A DNA stretch of 64,000 nucleotides from the NCBI RefSeq assembly GCF_035982055.1, contig NZ_CP108427.1, forward strand, positions 6,819,001-6,883,000, given 5' to 3'. This stretch comes from Streptomyces sp. NBC_01288. GTDB lineage: Bacteria > Actinomycetota > Actinomycetes > Streptomycetales > Streptomycetaceae. Made by a program: the position numbers and the translations under genes. Shown here in pieces: positions 16,581 to 25,534 of the stretch. The notes beneath the pieces were generated by a model. That model was not told the DNA's origin and did not search any database. It worked only from the letters and a program-made list of their open reading frames with translations. The first letter of the stretch is position 1, and the number at the start of each line of letters is the position of its first letter.

Positions 16581-17889
16581 CAAGCCAGTTCCCGCGGAAG
16601 AGGTTCGCCGGGTCGTAGCGCGACGTGAGTTCGGCGAGCCTCTTCCGCGTCTGCGCGTCGTACAGCCCCTCGCTCCGATCACCGGCCCCGAACGCGAAGG
16701 TGACCGCCCGCCCGAGCGTCACGGGCGCGAGCAGCGCGAAGGCGGGGTCCAGTTGCGCACGGGCCGCCTCCCGCTCCCCGACCGCCAACATCCTTACCAG
16801 GAAGCGCCCTTCGCGATACGGCACCGAGTTCGGCGCGGCCTTTGCCAGCGCCCCGCCGAGATGATTGACCTGGACGACACACATGTCGGCCGCGTCCGGC
16901 CCTGCGAGCGACAACACCTCGCCCACCCGCGCCACATCCAGCTCGCTCACCACCGCGCTGTCCCCGTAGTACGCGTGCGGTGCGGGCGGATCACTGTGGA
17001 TCGTGTGACTCTCGGAGTACGGCATCTCCCGCAACGAGTCCGCGAGCACCGGCCCGAACTCCCGTAGCGGCGCGACGAGTTGGGCACCCTCGTCACCCGT
17101 GCCGGTGTAGGCGACGCGCACGGAGAGCACGTAGCGCCCGCGCAGATGCGGCGGCAGCGCCGGGATGTCCGGGTACGGTACGGCGGCGAAGGACGAGGTC
17201 AGCTCGTCCGGTACGGTCCGCGTCCACTCCTCGTACGCCCGCAGCAGGGCCGTCGGATCGACCTCCCGCCCGTCGAAGGCGAGCGAACCGCCGTAGAGCC
17301 TCCGCACGGGGGCGAGACCGATCTCCAACTCCGTGACGACACCGAAGGCATGACCGGCGCCGAGCAGTGCCCAGTACAGGTCGGGCTCCGACTCCCTTGT
17401 CACCCGGCGGAGTCGGCCATCGGCGGTGACGACGTCGAGCGAGCGGACGTGATCGGCCGCGTATCCGAACTCCCTTGCCAGGATGCCGAGTCCACCGCTC
17501 AGCGTGTACGACACGGCACCCACGCTCGGCGCGGACCCGTTGAGGGGAGCGAGGCCGTGGGGTTCGGCGGCGGCCACGACCTGCCCCCAGCGCACGCCAG
17601 CCTGGACGCGGACGGTGCGGGCCGAGGGGGCGATACTCACCCCGTCCATCCGCTTCGTCGTGATCAGCACCCCGCCCTCCGAGCCACCCGGCAGCCCGTG
17701 CCCGGTGGCCTGGACGCCGACCGGCAGGTTCTCGGCGGCCGCGTACCGTACGGCGGCGAGCACGTCGTCGGCCGAGCGCGCGCCGTGGATCACGGCGGGG
17801 CGCTGGGTGAACCCGGTCTGGAAACCGGCGAGTTCCTCCTCGTAGCCGGGGTCGGTGGGGCGAAAGGTGAGCGGCTGTGTGTGGTTCAT
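16564..17889 (-). CDS. FAD-binding oxidoreductase (PCMH/berberine-bridge type)
   Basis: A 441-residue flavoprotein with an N-terminal PCMH-type FAD-binding domain (about residues 30-200) and a C-terminal substrate domain ending in a berberine-type YDPANLFRGNW motif. GVQATGHGLPGG takes the place of the usual GGGHS loop and carries the His that often binds FAD covalently; GAVSYTLSGGLG is the second FAD loop. I see no Cys for bicovalent attachment. These enzymes oxidise sugars, alcohols or natural-product intermediates. It is convergent with and overlaps bioY by 17 bases. Substrate unknown. Confidence 0.87.
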   Translation of the reverse strand: MNHTQPLTFRPTDPGYEEELAGFQTGFTQRPAVIHGARSADDVLAAVRYAAAENLPVGVQATGHGLPGGSEGGVLITTKRMDGVSIAPSARTVRVQAGVRWGQVVAAAEPHGLAPLNGSAPSVGAVSYTLSGGLGILAREFGYAADHVRSLDVVTADGRLRRVTRESEPDLYWALLGAGHAFGVVTELEIGLAPVRRLYGGSLAFDGREVDPTALLRAYEEWTRTVPDELTSSFAAVPYPDIPALPPHLRGRYVLSVRVAYTGTGDEGAQLVAPLREFGPVLADSLREMPYSESHTIHSDPPAPHAYYGDSAVVSELDVARVGEVLSLAGPDAADMCVVQVNHLGGALAKAAPNSVPYREGRFLVRMLAVGEREAARAQLDPAFALLAPVTLGRAVTFAFGAGDRSEGLYDAQTRKRLAELTSRYDPANLFRGNWLVSSAC

Positions 17890-18021
17890 GGGGTCATACT
17901 GACCGCATTACCTGACATGTGCCGTCAGGCTTTCCGGCGAGAGTGAGAGTGAACGGGGGAGTGAACGGGGGAGTCAACGGGGAGGGCCGAGTGCTCCCGC
18001 TACCCGGCCCTCCCCCCTGCC

Positions 18022-18762
18022 CTAGCTTTCCGACGGGCGCTGCCCCGGCCGTCGTTGGGACCAGTACAGGCCCGCAGCACCCGCCGCGATCAACGCCGCG
18101 CCGGCCGCGCCCAGGGGCAGGACGTCGTCGCCGACCCCCGTCTTGGGCAGCGTGTCGCCGCCCGGTGCCACCGGCTTGTTGTCGGTGCCGAGCAGCAACG
18201 GGGTGGCCGGGGCGTTCGGCGACGGGTTCGTCGTGCCGAACGGGACCGGGCCCTGCTGCCAGAAGGTCTTCTTGCCGTCGGCGGACATCACCGGCAGACA
18301 GATCTTCCCGGCCTTGCTCAGGTCGTACGTCGCGTCGACGGCGTACGACTTCGACCTGCCCGCGGCGAGAGTGCCGACGGAGCACGTGAATCCGCTGTTC
18401 GAACCGGGCGGCAGATCCTTTTCGCCGATCGCCGAACAGCCCTGGACATTCGTGACCTTGAGGCCGTCGAAACCGACGACCAGGAGATGGAGATCTCCGC
18501 TCTCCTTGGTCCCCTCGTTCTTCACGGTGGCGGTGATCGCCGTCTTTTTCGAACCGTTGTCGACCGAGATCTTCTCCGGCAGGAGCGTGGTCAGTTTCAC
18601 TCCCGCCGGAGCCGCGTCCATCGCCTTTCCGCCCTTGCTGCTCCCCGGTCCCTGGTCATCCGCCGAGGCGGTGAAGGAAAGGATCATCACCGCCGAGAAA
18701 GATGCCGTGAGCAGCGATCCTGTGACGGCTGTGGCCATGGCCGTCGCGCGACGAGAACTCAT
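18022..18762 (-). CDS. Secreted LPXTG-like cell-wall protein
   Basis: A 246-residue exported protein. A signal peptide (about 35 residues, ending near TASADD) precedes an Ig-like/CARDB-type beta domain with paired Cys residues. Then come a Pro/Asn-rich stretch, the sortase motif LPKTG, a hydrophobic helix and a basic tail (SQRRPGQRPSES). The C-terminal layout is the classic cell-wall sorting signal. Most Streptomyces sortase E substrates use LAXTG, so LPKTG may be handled by another sortase or simply remain membrane-anchored. The ATG complementary to 18760-18762 has AAGGGGG upstream. It is transcribed divergently from the Ser/Thr kinase gene. Function unknown. Confidence 0.82.
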   Translation of the reverse strand: MSSRRATAMATAVTGSLLTASFSAVMILSFTASADDQGPGSSKGGKAMDAAPAGVKLTTLLPEKISVDNGSKKTAITATVKNEGTKESGDLHLLVVGFDGLKVTNVQGCSAIGEKDLPPGSNSGFTCSVGTLAAGRSKSYAVDATYDLSKAGKICLPVMSADGKKTFWQQGPVPFGTTNPSPNAPATPLLLGTDNKPVAPGGDTLPKTGVGDDVLPLGAAGAALIAAGAAGLYWSQRRPGQRPSES

Positions 18763-18908
18763 GTTCGTCCCCCTTGTGTTCCCCTGTATTTCCCTGCGAC
18801 CGTGCCTGAATTCGCAGTACTTGAAGAGGTACCACAAGATTTCTCCGCACTATGCTGGTACGGCATGAAGTGTGACCATTGTGGGGGTGCGGCGGATTGC
18901 CGGGGAAT

Positions 18909-21023
18909 ATGGGAAATTCGGGGAACATGGGGAGCGGCGGTGCTCCGGGGCTATTGGTGACCGGACGCTATCGGCTGGTCGAAAGTATCGGCCAGGGGGG
19001 AATGGGGCGGGTGTGGCGAGCCGCCGACGAAATGCTCGGCCGGCAGGTCGCGGTCAAGGAAATGCGCATCGACGGCCTCGACGCGGAGGACACCCGCACC
19101 CGCCGCGAGCGCACCCTGCGCGAGGCCAGAGCGACGGCCCGCATCGACCACCCGAACGTCGTGCGCGTCTACGACGTCGTCGACGAGGGCGAACGCCTGT
19201 GGATCGTCATGGAGTTGGTCGCCGGGCGCTCCCTGGAACGCATCCTTGCGGACGACGGCGCGCTCGGCCCGCGCGAGGCCGCCCGTATCGGACTCGGCCT
19301 GGTGGCCGCCCTGCGTCAGGTGCACGCGGGAGGCGTCCTGCACCGCGACATCAAACCCGGCAACGTGCTCGTCGAGAGCCACGGCCGGCGGGTCGTGCTC
19401 ACCGACTTCGGCATCGCCGCGATCCAGGACGCCACGGCGCTGACCGTGGTCGGCATGCTGGTGGGCTCGCCCGACTACATGGCACCCGAGCGGATCTCCG
19501 GCCATCCACAGGGGCCGCCCTCGGACATCTGGTCCCTCGGCGCGACACTGTGCGCGGCACTCGGCGGCCGCTCACCGTTCTCCCGCGACACAACACTGGC
19601 CACTTTGCACGCGGTTCTGTACGAGGAGCCTGAACTCCCTTCCGCTGCGGGCCCGTTGCGCGACATCCTCGCGGCGTTGCTGCGGAAGCAGCCTGCGGCC
19701 CGGCCGGGCTTGGATGAGCTGGAGCGGGCGTTGGTGCCGGTGACGTCTCTGCCGGAGGCCGAGGAACCCAGTGCAGCGGAAGGGGAGTTGACGGAGGAGC
19801 CAGGTGCCTATCAGGAGTCGCCCACCCCGGCCTTCCTGGAACCGTCAGTTGTTCGCGCGGCACGCGATCCCCGGGTCTACGATCCTGACCCCGTCCCCGA
19901 CTCCCATCCCGTCGAGGACGCGATACCGACGCAGCGTCCCGCCGTAGAGGAACCGGCCTCCGCTGCCGAAGCCGCCTCCGAGCTGAGCTCCGAGGCATCG
20001 TCCAACAACTCCGGACGCGCTGCGCCACGTAGGACGGGCGTCTCCCTCGACCGCGCCGATCAGGGTGAGCGCGCCGAACAAGCTGAACCCGCCGCACAAG
20101 CCGAGCGCGGCGAAGAGGCTCAACTCGCCGAACAGGCCGCGGCGTTGACCGAGCGAAAGCCCGTGCCCCTCCCGGCCCACCCGCCGGCCCCGCGCCCGGC
20201 ACCACCGCACCCCGGCCTTGGTCCCGACCCCGTTCGCGGCCCCCGGCCGGCCCGCTCGCCCCGCCGGGCTGCGCAGCGCCTCGCCCTGGGCCCCCACCCC
20301 GCCCGTCTGCCCCGTTCCGCGGCCCCGTCGCCCGGTGGTGAACTCCCGGGCCCCGCCCAGCCGTTCAGGCCCGAAGGGACCCGCCGCACCCGCCGCCGTA
20401 CCGGACTGATCGCCGCCGCGGCCGTGGTGGTCGCAGGCGCGGTCATCGGGACGATCCTCGCGAACTCCGGTGGCTCGTCCAGTACTTCGTCCACTTCAGC
20501 ATCGACCGACCCGTCCGCCTCCCCGTCCCCCACAGCCACGTCCCCGTCTCCGTCCGCCTCCCCGTCCCCCACAGTCGAGGGCACATCCCGCCCCCCGACC
20601 CTGCCCCCGGGCACGCATCGAGAGGCGGGCGGGTTCGCGTGGGCGACGCCCGACGGGTGGCGGCGGGATCTGAAGACGGGGGCCGAGGTGCACTACACGT
20701 CCCCCGACGGCACCCAGGAGCTCGTCGGCAAGTCGTCCCTCGCGCGCGGTGACCTGATGGAGACCTGGGAGGCCTCGGAGCGGAGCGCCCACCAGGGGCA
20801 GAGCTACCGGAAGATCCGCCTCGACAGGACGACGTTCCGCGGGTATCCGGCGGTGAGTTGGGAGTACACGTTCACGCTCAAGGGCGTCCCGTGGCACGCC
20901 CGGCTGCTCGGTTTCGACGAGGACGGGAAGTCGTACCAGATCAACACCTGGTACCAGCCGGGCGTGGAGACCCAGGCCCTGAAGACCTACGACAAGGTCA
21001 AGAACAGCTTCGTCGTGCTGTGA
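18909..21023 (+). CDS. Membrane Ser/Thr protein kinase with extracellular C-terminal domain (PknB-like)
   Basis: A protein of about 704 residues. The kinase domain (residues 20-285) has the glycine loop GQGGMGRV, ATP-binding K50, catalytic HRDIKPGNVL, DFGIA and APE motifs, so it looks active. Next is a long low-complexity cytoplasmic linker with repeats rich in Ala, Glu and Gln, then Pro-rich sequence. A single transmembrane helix follows (near residues 505-525), a Ser/Thr/Pro stalk, and a 130-residue extracellular domain with GWRRDLKTGAEVHY. It probably senses an outside signal and phosphorylates intracellular targets. The start is uncertain: ATGs at 18909 and 18927 both have only close GGGGA sites, and a GTG at 18879 is possible. 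Confidence 0.9.
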   Translation: MGNSGNMGSGGAPGLLVTGRYRLVESIGQGGMGRVWRAADEMLGRQVAVKEMRIDGLDAEDTRTRRERTLREARATARIDHPNVVRVYDVVDEGERLWIVMELVAGRSLERILADDGALGPREAARIGLGLVAALRQVHAGGVLHRDIKPGNVLVESHGRRVVLTDFGIAAIQDATALTVVGMLVGSPDYMAPERISGHPQGPPSDIWSLGATLCAALGGRSPFSRDTTLATLHAVLYEEPELPSAAGPLRDILAALLRKQPAARPGLDELERALVPVTSLPEAEEPSAAEGELTEEPGAYQESPTPAFLEPSVVRAARDPRVYDPDPVPDSHPVEDAIPTQRPAVEEPASAAEAASELSSEASSNNSGRAAPRRTGVSLDRADQGERAEQAEPAAQAERGEEAQLAEQAAALTERKPVPLPAHPPAPRPAPPHPGLGPDPVRGPRPARSPRRAAQRLALGPHPARLPRSAAPSPGGELPGPAQPFRPEGTRRTRRRTGLIAAAAVVVAGAVIGTILANSGGSSSTSSTSASTDPSASPSPTATSPSPSASPSPTVEGTSRPPTLPPGTHREAGGFAWATPDGWRRDLKTGAEVHYTSPDGTQELVGKSSLARGDLMETWEASERSAHQGQSYRKIRLDRTTFRGYPAVSWEYTFTLKGVPWHARLLGFDEDGKSYQINTWYQPGVETQALKTYDKVKNSFVVL

Positions 21024-21042
21024 ACGGCTTCGGCGAACTCCC

Positions 21043-22485
21043 TCAGCCCACAGACACCTTGTCCGTGTCGGTGTCCGTCTCGGCGGTCGTGACCCCCTTT
21101 CCGCCCCGCACCCGCTCCTTGATCACCGACACCGCCACGACCGCCAACGCGACCAGCAGGGACAGCAGAACGGTCGTACGGCCGCTGCTCTCGCCCTCGG
21201 TGTCGGTGAGCATGTAGCCGAGGACGAAGACGATCAGGGCGATCGTCGCCCAGGTCAGATACGGGTACAGCCACATCCGCACGACGAGCTTCTCGGGCGA
21301 CTCGCGCTCGATGATCCGGCGCAGGCGCAGCTGGGACGCGCAGATGACCAACCACACGAACAGGGCGACCGCGCCAGAGGAGTTGACCAGGAAGAGGAAG
21401 ACCGTGTCCGGGAAGGCGTAGTTGAAGAACACGGCGACGAACCCGAAGACGACGGAGGCGATGATCGCCGCCATCGGCACACCGCGGGACGTGGTCCGGG
21501 CGAACGCCTTCGGCGCGTCACCGCGGCCGCCGAGCGAGAAGGCCATGCGGGAGGCCGTGTAGAGGCCGGAGTTGAGGCAGGACAGCACCGAGGTCAGCAC
21601 GATGAAGTTCATGATCTGGCCGGCGTGTGCGATGCCGAGGGAGTCGAGGGCGGCGACGTACGAGCCCTGCGCCTTGATCGACGGGTCGTTCCACGGGAGC
21701 AGGCAGATGACGACGAAGATCGAGCCGAGGTAGAAGACGCCGATACGCCAGATGACGCTGTTGGTCGACTTGGTGACCGCGCGCTGCGGGTCCTCGGACT
21801 CACCGGCGGCCAGCGTGGCGATCTCGCTGCCCATGAAGGAGAAGACGACCAGGAGTACGCCGGTCAGGATCGCGCCGGGCCCGTTCGGCAGGAAGCCGCC
21901 GTGGTCGGTGAGATTGCCGAGGCCCGCCTTGTCGGTGTGGGCGCCGGGCAGTACGCCGAAGATCGCCAGCGCGCCGACGACGATGAACGCGCCGATCGCC
22001 ACGACCTTGATCCCGGCGAACCAGAACTCGAACTCGCCGTAGGAACCGACCGACACGAGGTTCGTGGCGGTCAGCACCACCATCACGATGAGTGCCCAGC
22101 CCCACTGCGGTACGGCCGGTATCCACCCTTCGAGGATCTTCGCGCCGGCGGTCGCCTCGACGGCGAGCACGACGACCCAGAAGAACCAGTACAGCCAGCC
22201 GATCGAGAAACCGGCCCAGCGGCCGAGCGCGCGGTCGGCGTGCGCGGAGAACGAGCCGGAGGTGGGGTTCGCGGCCGACATCTCGCCGAGCATGCGCATC
22301 ACCAGCACCACGAGCGTGCCGACGAGCGCGTAGGAGAGCAGGATGCCGGGGCCCGCGGTCGCGATCCCGGTGCTCGAACCGACGAACAGGCCGGCGCCGA
22401 TGACACCGCCGATCGCGATCATCGAGAGATGTCGGTTCTTGAGTCCTGCCTGGAGGCCGGAGCCATCAGTCATGGGGGCAGTCAT
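21043..22485 (-). CDS. Amino acid permease (APC superfamily, GabP/AnsP-like)
   Basis: A 480-residue permease with 12 predicted membrane helices. The first helix carries the signature HLSMIAIGGVIGAGLFVGSS. FSFMGSEIATLAAGES is the conserved helix-6 region and LNSGLYTASRM the helix-8 region. These match the amino acid transporter family that includes gamma-aminobutyrate, asparagine and proline importers driven by protons. The start is the ATG complementary to 22483-22485; a second ATG 4 codons in is also possible. Its upstream region has a long inverted repeat and CGTACGAG palindromes. It faces rpiB divergently. Substrate not assignable. Confidence 0.92.
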   Translation of the reverse strand: MTAPMTDGSGLQAGLKNRHLSMIAIGGVIGAGLFVGSSTGIATAGPGILLSYALVGTLVVLVMRMLGEMSAANPTSGSFSAHADRALGRWAGFSIGWLYWFFWVVVLAVEATAGAKILEGWIPAVPQWGWALIVMVVLTATNLVSVGSYGEFEFWFAGIKVVAIGAFIVVGALAIFGVLPGAHTDKAGLGNLTDHGGFLPNGPGAILTGVLLVVFSFMGSEIATLAAGESEDPQRAVTKSTNSVIWRIGVFYLGSIFVVICLLPWNDPSIKAQGSYVAALDSLGIAHAGQIMNFIVLTSVLSCLNSGLYTASRMAFSLGGRGDAPKAFARTTSRGVPMAAIIASVVFGFVAVFFNYAFPDTVFLFLVNSSGAVALFVWLVICASQLRLRRIIERESPEKLVVRMWLYPYLTWATIALIVFVLGYMLTDTEGESSGRTTVLLSLLVALAVVAVSVIKERVRGGKGVTTAETDTDTDKVSVG

Positions 22486-22489
22486 GGGG

Positions 22490-22581
22490 GGAATTCCTTT
22501 ACGCCGGTTGGGATGCCGGTGGGGGGTGCTCGTACGAGCGGCGTACGAGTCGGTCCAGTGAATCTGAGGTAAAGGAATTCC
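22490..22581. promoter_or_regulatory. Inverted repeat in the permease/rpiB divergent promoter region
   Basis: The arms ggaattcctttac (22490-22502) and gtaaaggaattcc (22569-22581) are perfect complements across 66 bases. Between them lie CTCGTACGAG, a 10-base palindrome (22529-22538), and a second CGTACGAG (22542-22549). The left arm overlaps the permease ribosome-site region. Binding of a dimeric regulator or a long RNA hairpin that hides the permease start are both possible. Confidence 0.5.
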
Positions 22582-22700
22582 TGAACCTTTGAATCCAGAT
22601 CGTTACTTGAGGTTTCCTTGAGGTTGCTAGGTGTTGCCTGTATTTAACGAGGTCGGGCCCCGGAGCTGCTTCCCGGAAACAGCCGTGTCACACTCGACGC

Positions 22701-23186
22701 ATGCGCGTGTATCTCGGCTCCGACCATGCGGGCTTCGAACTCAAGAACCACCTCGTCGAGTGGCTCAAGGAGGCGGGCCACGAGCCCGTCGACTGCGGGC
22801 CGCACATCTTCGACGCCCAGGACGACTACCCGCCCTTCTGCCTCCGCGCCGCCGAGCGCGCGGCCGCCGACCCCGAGGCCCTCGGCATCGTCATCGGCGG
22901 CTCCGGCAACGGCGAGCAGATCGCGGCGAACAAGGTCAAGGGCGTGCGGGCGGCCCTCGCCTGGAGCGAGGAGACGGCGTCGCTCGGGCGGCAGCACAAC
23001 AACGCGAACGTCGTGGCTGTCGGCGCGCGGATGCACACGGAGGAGGAGGCGACGAAGTTCGTCGAGATCTTCGTGGGTACGCCGTTCTCCGAGGACCCGC
23101 GGCACATTCGGCGCATCGACATGCTGACGAAGTACGAGGCGACGGGGGAGCTGCCGGAGATTCCGGCGCACCATCCGCAGCAGTAG
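22701..23186 (+). CDS. rpiB: Ribose-5-phosphate isomerase B
   Basis: A 161-residue RpiB/LacA/LacB-family isomerase that interconverts ribose 5-phosphate and ribulose 5-phosphate in the pentose phosphate pathway. Signature segments are YLGSDHAGFELK at the start and VIGGSGNGEQIAANK, where Glu takes the catalytic place that Cys has in E. coli RpiB, as in mycobacterial enzymes. The ASLGRQHNNANV motif binds phosphate. Normal length. The Nei-type glycosylase gene follows on the same strand. Confidence 0.95.
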   Translation: MRVYLGSDHAGFELKNHLVEWLKEAGHEPVDCGPHIFDAQDDYPPFCLRAAERAAADPEALGIVIGGSGNGEQIAANKVKGVRAALAWSEETASLGRQHNNANVVAVGARMHTEEEATKFVEIFVGTPFSEDPRHIRRIDMLTKYEATGELPEIPAHHPQQ

Positions 23187-23255
23187 GCACGCTTTTCAAG
23201 GCCCACCCGTCAAGCGAACGAGACGGGTGGGCGGGTGGGAAAGGAAGTTCGTCCG

Positions 23256-24071
23256 GTGCCAGAGGGGCACACGATCCACCGACTCGCACTGGACTACGGC
23301 GCTCACTTCGCCGGCCGAGCCACTCAAGTCACCAGCCCCCAGGGGAAGTTCAGCGACGCCGCCGCGCTGCTGAACGGCACGGAACTCACCCGCACCGAAG
23401 CCCACGGCAAGCACCTGTTCCTGGGTTTCCGGGACGAGGAGTGGATCCACATCCACCTCGGCCTGTTCGGCAAGGTCGGCTTCGGCGGAGCCCCAGCACC
23501 CCCGCCCACGGACACCGTCCGCCTGCGCCTCGCGAACGACACGTCGTACGTCGATCTCCGCGGCCCCACCACCTGCGCCCTGATCACGGACACTGAGAAG
23601 CAGGCGATACACGACCGCCTCGGCCCCGACCCCCTGCGCCCGCCGAAGGACACCGACCCGAACGCGGCGTACAAGCGCATCTCCCGCAGCCGTACGACGA
23701 TCGCCGCCCTGCTGATGGACCAGAAGGTCATCGCGGGCGTCGGCAACGTCTACCGCGCCGAGGTCCTCTTCCGGCACGGCATCGACCCGTACCGCGCGGG
23801 CAAGGACCTCACGCCCGCCGAGTGGGACGCGATCTGGACCGACCTCGTCGGGCTGATGCGCGAGGGCGTCCGCAACAACCGCATCGACACCGTCCGCCCC
23901 GAGCACACCCCCGAGGCGATGGGCCGCCCGCCGCGCGTCGACGACCACGGTGGCGAGGTCTACGTCTACCGCAGGGCGAACCGCCCCTGCCACATCTGTG
24001 GCGGCGAGATCCGCACCGCCGACCTCGCCGCCCGCAACTTGTTCTGGTGCCCCGACTGCCAGCAGCGGTAG
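23256..24071 (+). CDS. Fpg/Nei-family DNA glycosylase (endonuclease VIII-like)
   Basis: A 271-residue base-excision repair enzyme. The GTG start at 23256 opens MPEGHTIHR: the Pro becomes the catalytic N-terminus after Met removal and the Glu is the proton donor. A GTG at 23235 would bury this residue and is rejected; AAGGAAG sits 8 bases before 23256. The middle holds the helix-two-turn-helix motif GVGNVYRAEVLFRHGI. The C-terminus has a zinc finger with Cys-x2-Cys, 16 residues, Cys-x2-Cys (CHICGG to CPDCQQ). Wording is closer to the actinobacterial Nei2 group than to Fpg. It removes oxidised pyrimidines and cuts the strand. Confidence 0.92.
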   Translation: MPEGHTIHRLALDYGAHFAGRATQVTSPQGKFSDAAALLNGTELTRTEAHGKHLFLGFRDEEWIHIHLGLFGKVGFGGAPAPPPTDTVRLRLANDTSYVDLRGPTTCALITDTEKQAIHDRLGPDPLRPPKDTDPNAAYKRISRSRTTIAALLMDQKVIAGVGNVYRAEVLFRHGIDPYRAGKDLTPAEWDAIWTDLVGLMREGVRNNRIDTVRPEHTPEAMGRPPRVDDHGGEVYVYRRANRPCHICGGEIRTADLAARNLFWCPDCQQR

Positions 24072-24109
24072 GGCTGTTACGGATGGTCTCCGGGTGTTCT
24101 CCGGATGGT

Positions 24110-25372
24110 CTAGAACCCGTGCGGCAGCCAGGGCGCGACCGTCGACCCGAACGCCAACGACGCCTCGGCCAGCGCCCCGGCCCGCAGTTCCCGCACCCGA
24201 CCGGCCCCCGCGAGCGACGCGAGGGACACCCCGCCGAGATACGCGGCCCCCAACTCCCGTACGGACAGCGCGAGATCGGCCGGCTCCTCGGTGCGCTTGC
24301 AGGAAGCGGCGCCCTTCGCATCGCCGGTGAGCCGCCAACGCCCCTCGTTCCAGGGGCAGAAGGCGTCCGCGACCTCGAACACGACGTCCACGGGCGCCTG
24401 GTAGGTACGCGCCTCCAGTGCGGCCCCCAGCTCCACCAGCCGTACGTGCAGCGAGTCCACCTGCCGGATCGAGCACCGGCGGAGGTCGGAGACGAGATGC
24501 TGCCAGGCGTCGTCGACGGGACGGCTGCGCACCGTCACCTTCCGCGTCAGGTCGATGTCGAAGAGGAACCGCCACAGCGCCGCGTACGACGCCGGGTCCA
24601 GCGCCTCCAGATCACGTAGCAGGACTGTCCCCTTGGGGCCCTGGACGTCCCACTCGGGCTTGACGAAGTACCGCGTGTAGCCGACGACTTCACCGTCCCG
24701 CTCCGCCACCACGCACCGCAGCGGCGAGGACCCCTCCCGCCCGCTCTCCGGGTCCAGCAGCGGCAGGTCCTCCCACCCGGGCCGCCGCGCCGTCATCCCC
24801 GGCCGCCCGGCCACCAGCCGCGCGTACACCGCCTCGCACTGGTCCCGTACGGCGGCGGGCTCGGCGAAGCGCAGGCGTACGTCGTCCGTCCCCGGCGGCA
24901 CCGTGAGCCGCACCCGGTCCGTGTCGATCTCGGCGGTCGTCCGCATCGTCGCGATGCCGTACCCGAAGCGGCCGTAGATCTCCGGCTCGGAGGCCGTCAG
25001 GACGGCCAGCGGCTCGCCCCAGGACCGTACGTCGTCCAGCTGCCGGCGCATCATCGACCTCAGGATGCCCCGGCGCCGGTGCGTGGCGGCCACGCTGACC
25101 ATCGTGACGCCGGCCGCGGGCACGGAGGCGCCGCCGGGCACGGTGAGGCGGAAGCTGAAGGCGCCAGCCGTCCCCACGCACGCGTCCCCGTCCCAGACGC
25201 CGAGGGAGCGGTCGAACTCGGTGAGCCGCTGCCACAGTTCACGCTCGTCGGGCGACTCCGGGACGCCACCGAAGGCGTCGACAAGGTTGTCGTACCAGGT
25301 GTTCCACTCGTCCCGGCGCAGTACCCGCAGCTCGGTCGGCCCGTACGGTGTGTTTCTCGCGACTGTCCCCAT
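24110..25372 (-). CDS. GNAT acetyltransferase of the Eis family
   Basis: A 420-residue three-domain acetyltransferase. The N-terminal GNAT domain has the acetyl-CoA motif VSVAATHRRRGILRSMM and the Eis-type ASEPEIYGRFGYGIA. A second GNAT-like fold follows, then an SCP2-like C-terminal domain ending at a free carboxylate (LPHGF), which acts as general base in Eis proteins. Family members acetylate amines, including aminoglycosides, polyamines and lysines. Regulation and native substrate cannot be read here. Confidence 0.88.
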   Translation of the reverse strand: MGTVARNTPYGPTELRVLRRDEWNTWYDNLVDAFGGVPESPDERELWQRLTEFDRSLGVWDGDACVGTAGAFSFRLTVPGGASVPAAGVTMVSVAATHRRRGILRSMMRRQLDDVRSWGEPLAVLTASEPEIYGRFGYGIATMRTTAEIDTDRVRLTVPPGTDDVRLRFAEPAAVRDQCEAVYARLVAGRPGMTARRPGWEDLPLLDPESGREGSSPLRCVVAERDGEVVGYTRYFVKPEWDVQGPKGTVLLRDLEALDPASYAALWRFLFDIDLTRKVTVRSRPVDDAWQHLVSDLRRCSIRQVDSLHVRLVELGAALEARTYQAPVDVVFEVADAFCPWNEGRWRLTGDAKGAASCKRTEEPADLALSVRELGAAYLGGVSLASLAGAGRVRELRAGALAEASLAFGSTVAPWLPHGF

Positions 25373-25534
25373 GGACCATGCCTACCAGCGCATTGCGGGA
25401 CGAGCCAGGGAATTTCCGCTCGCCGCCCGCACAGCGGCCTCTGGTGAAGTTGACTGTGAAGTTGAACCTCGCAGGGGGGACAAGTGGGACCTCCCGTGCC
25501 AAGCGGCTGGTCGGATGGATAGGGTCCCGAACTA

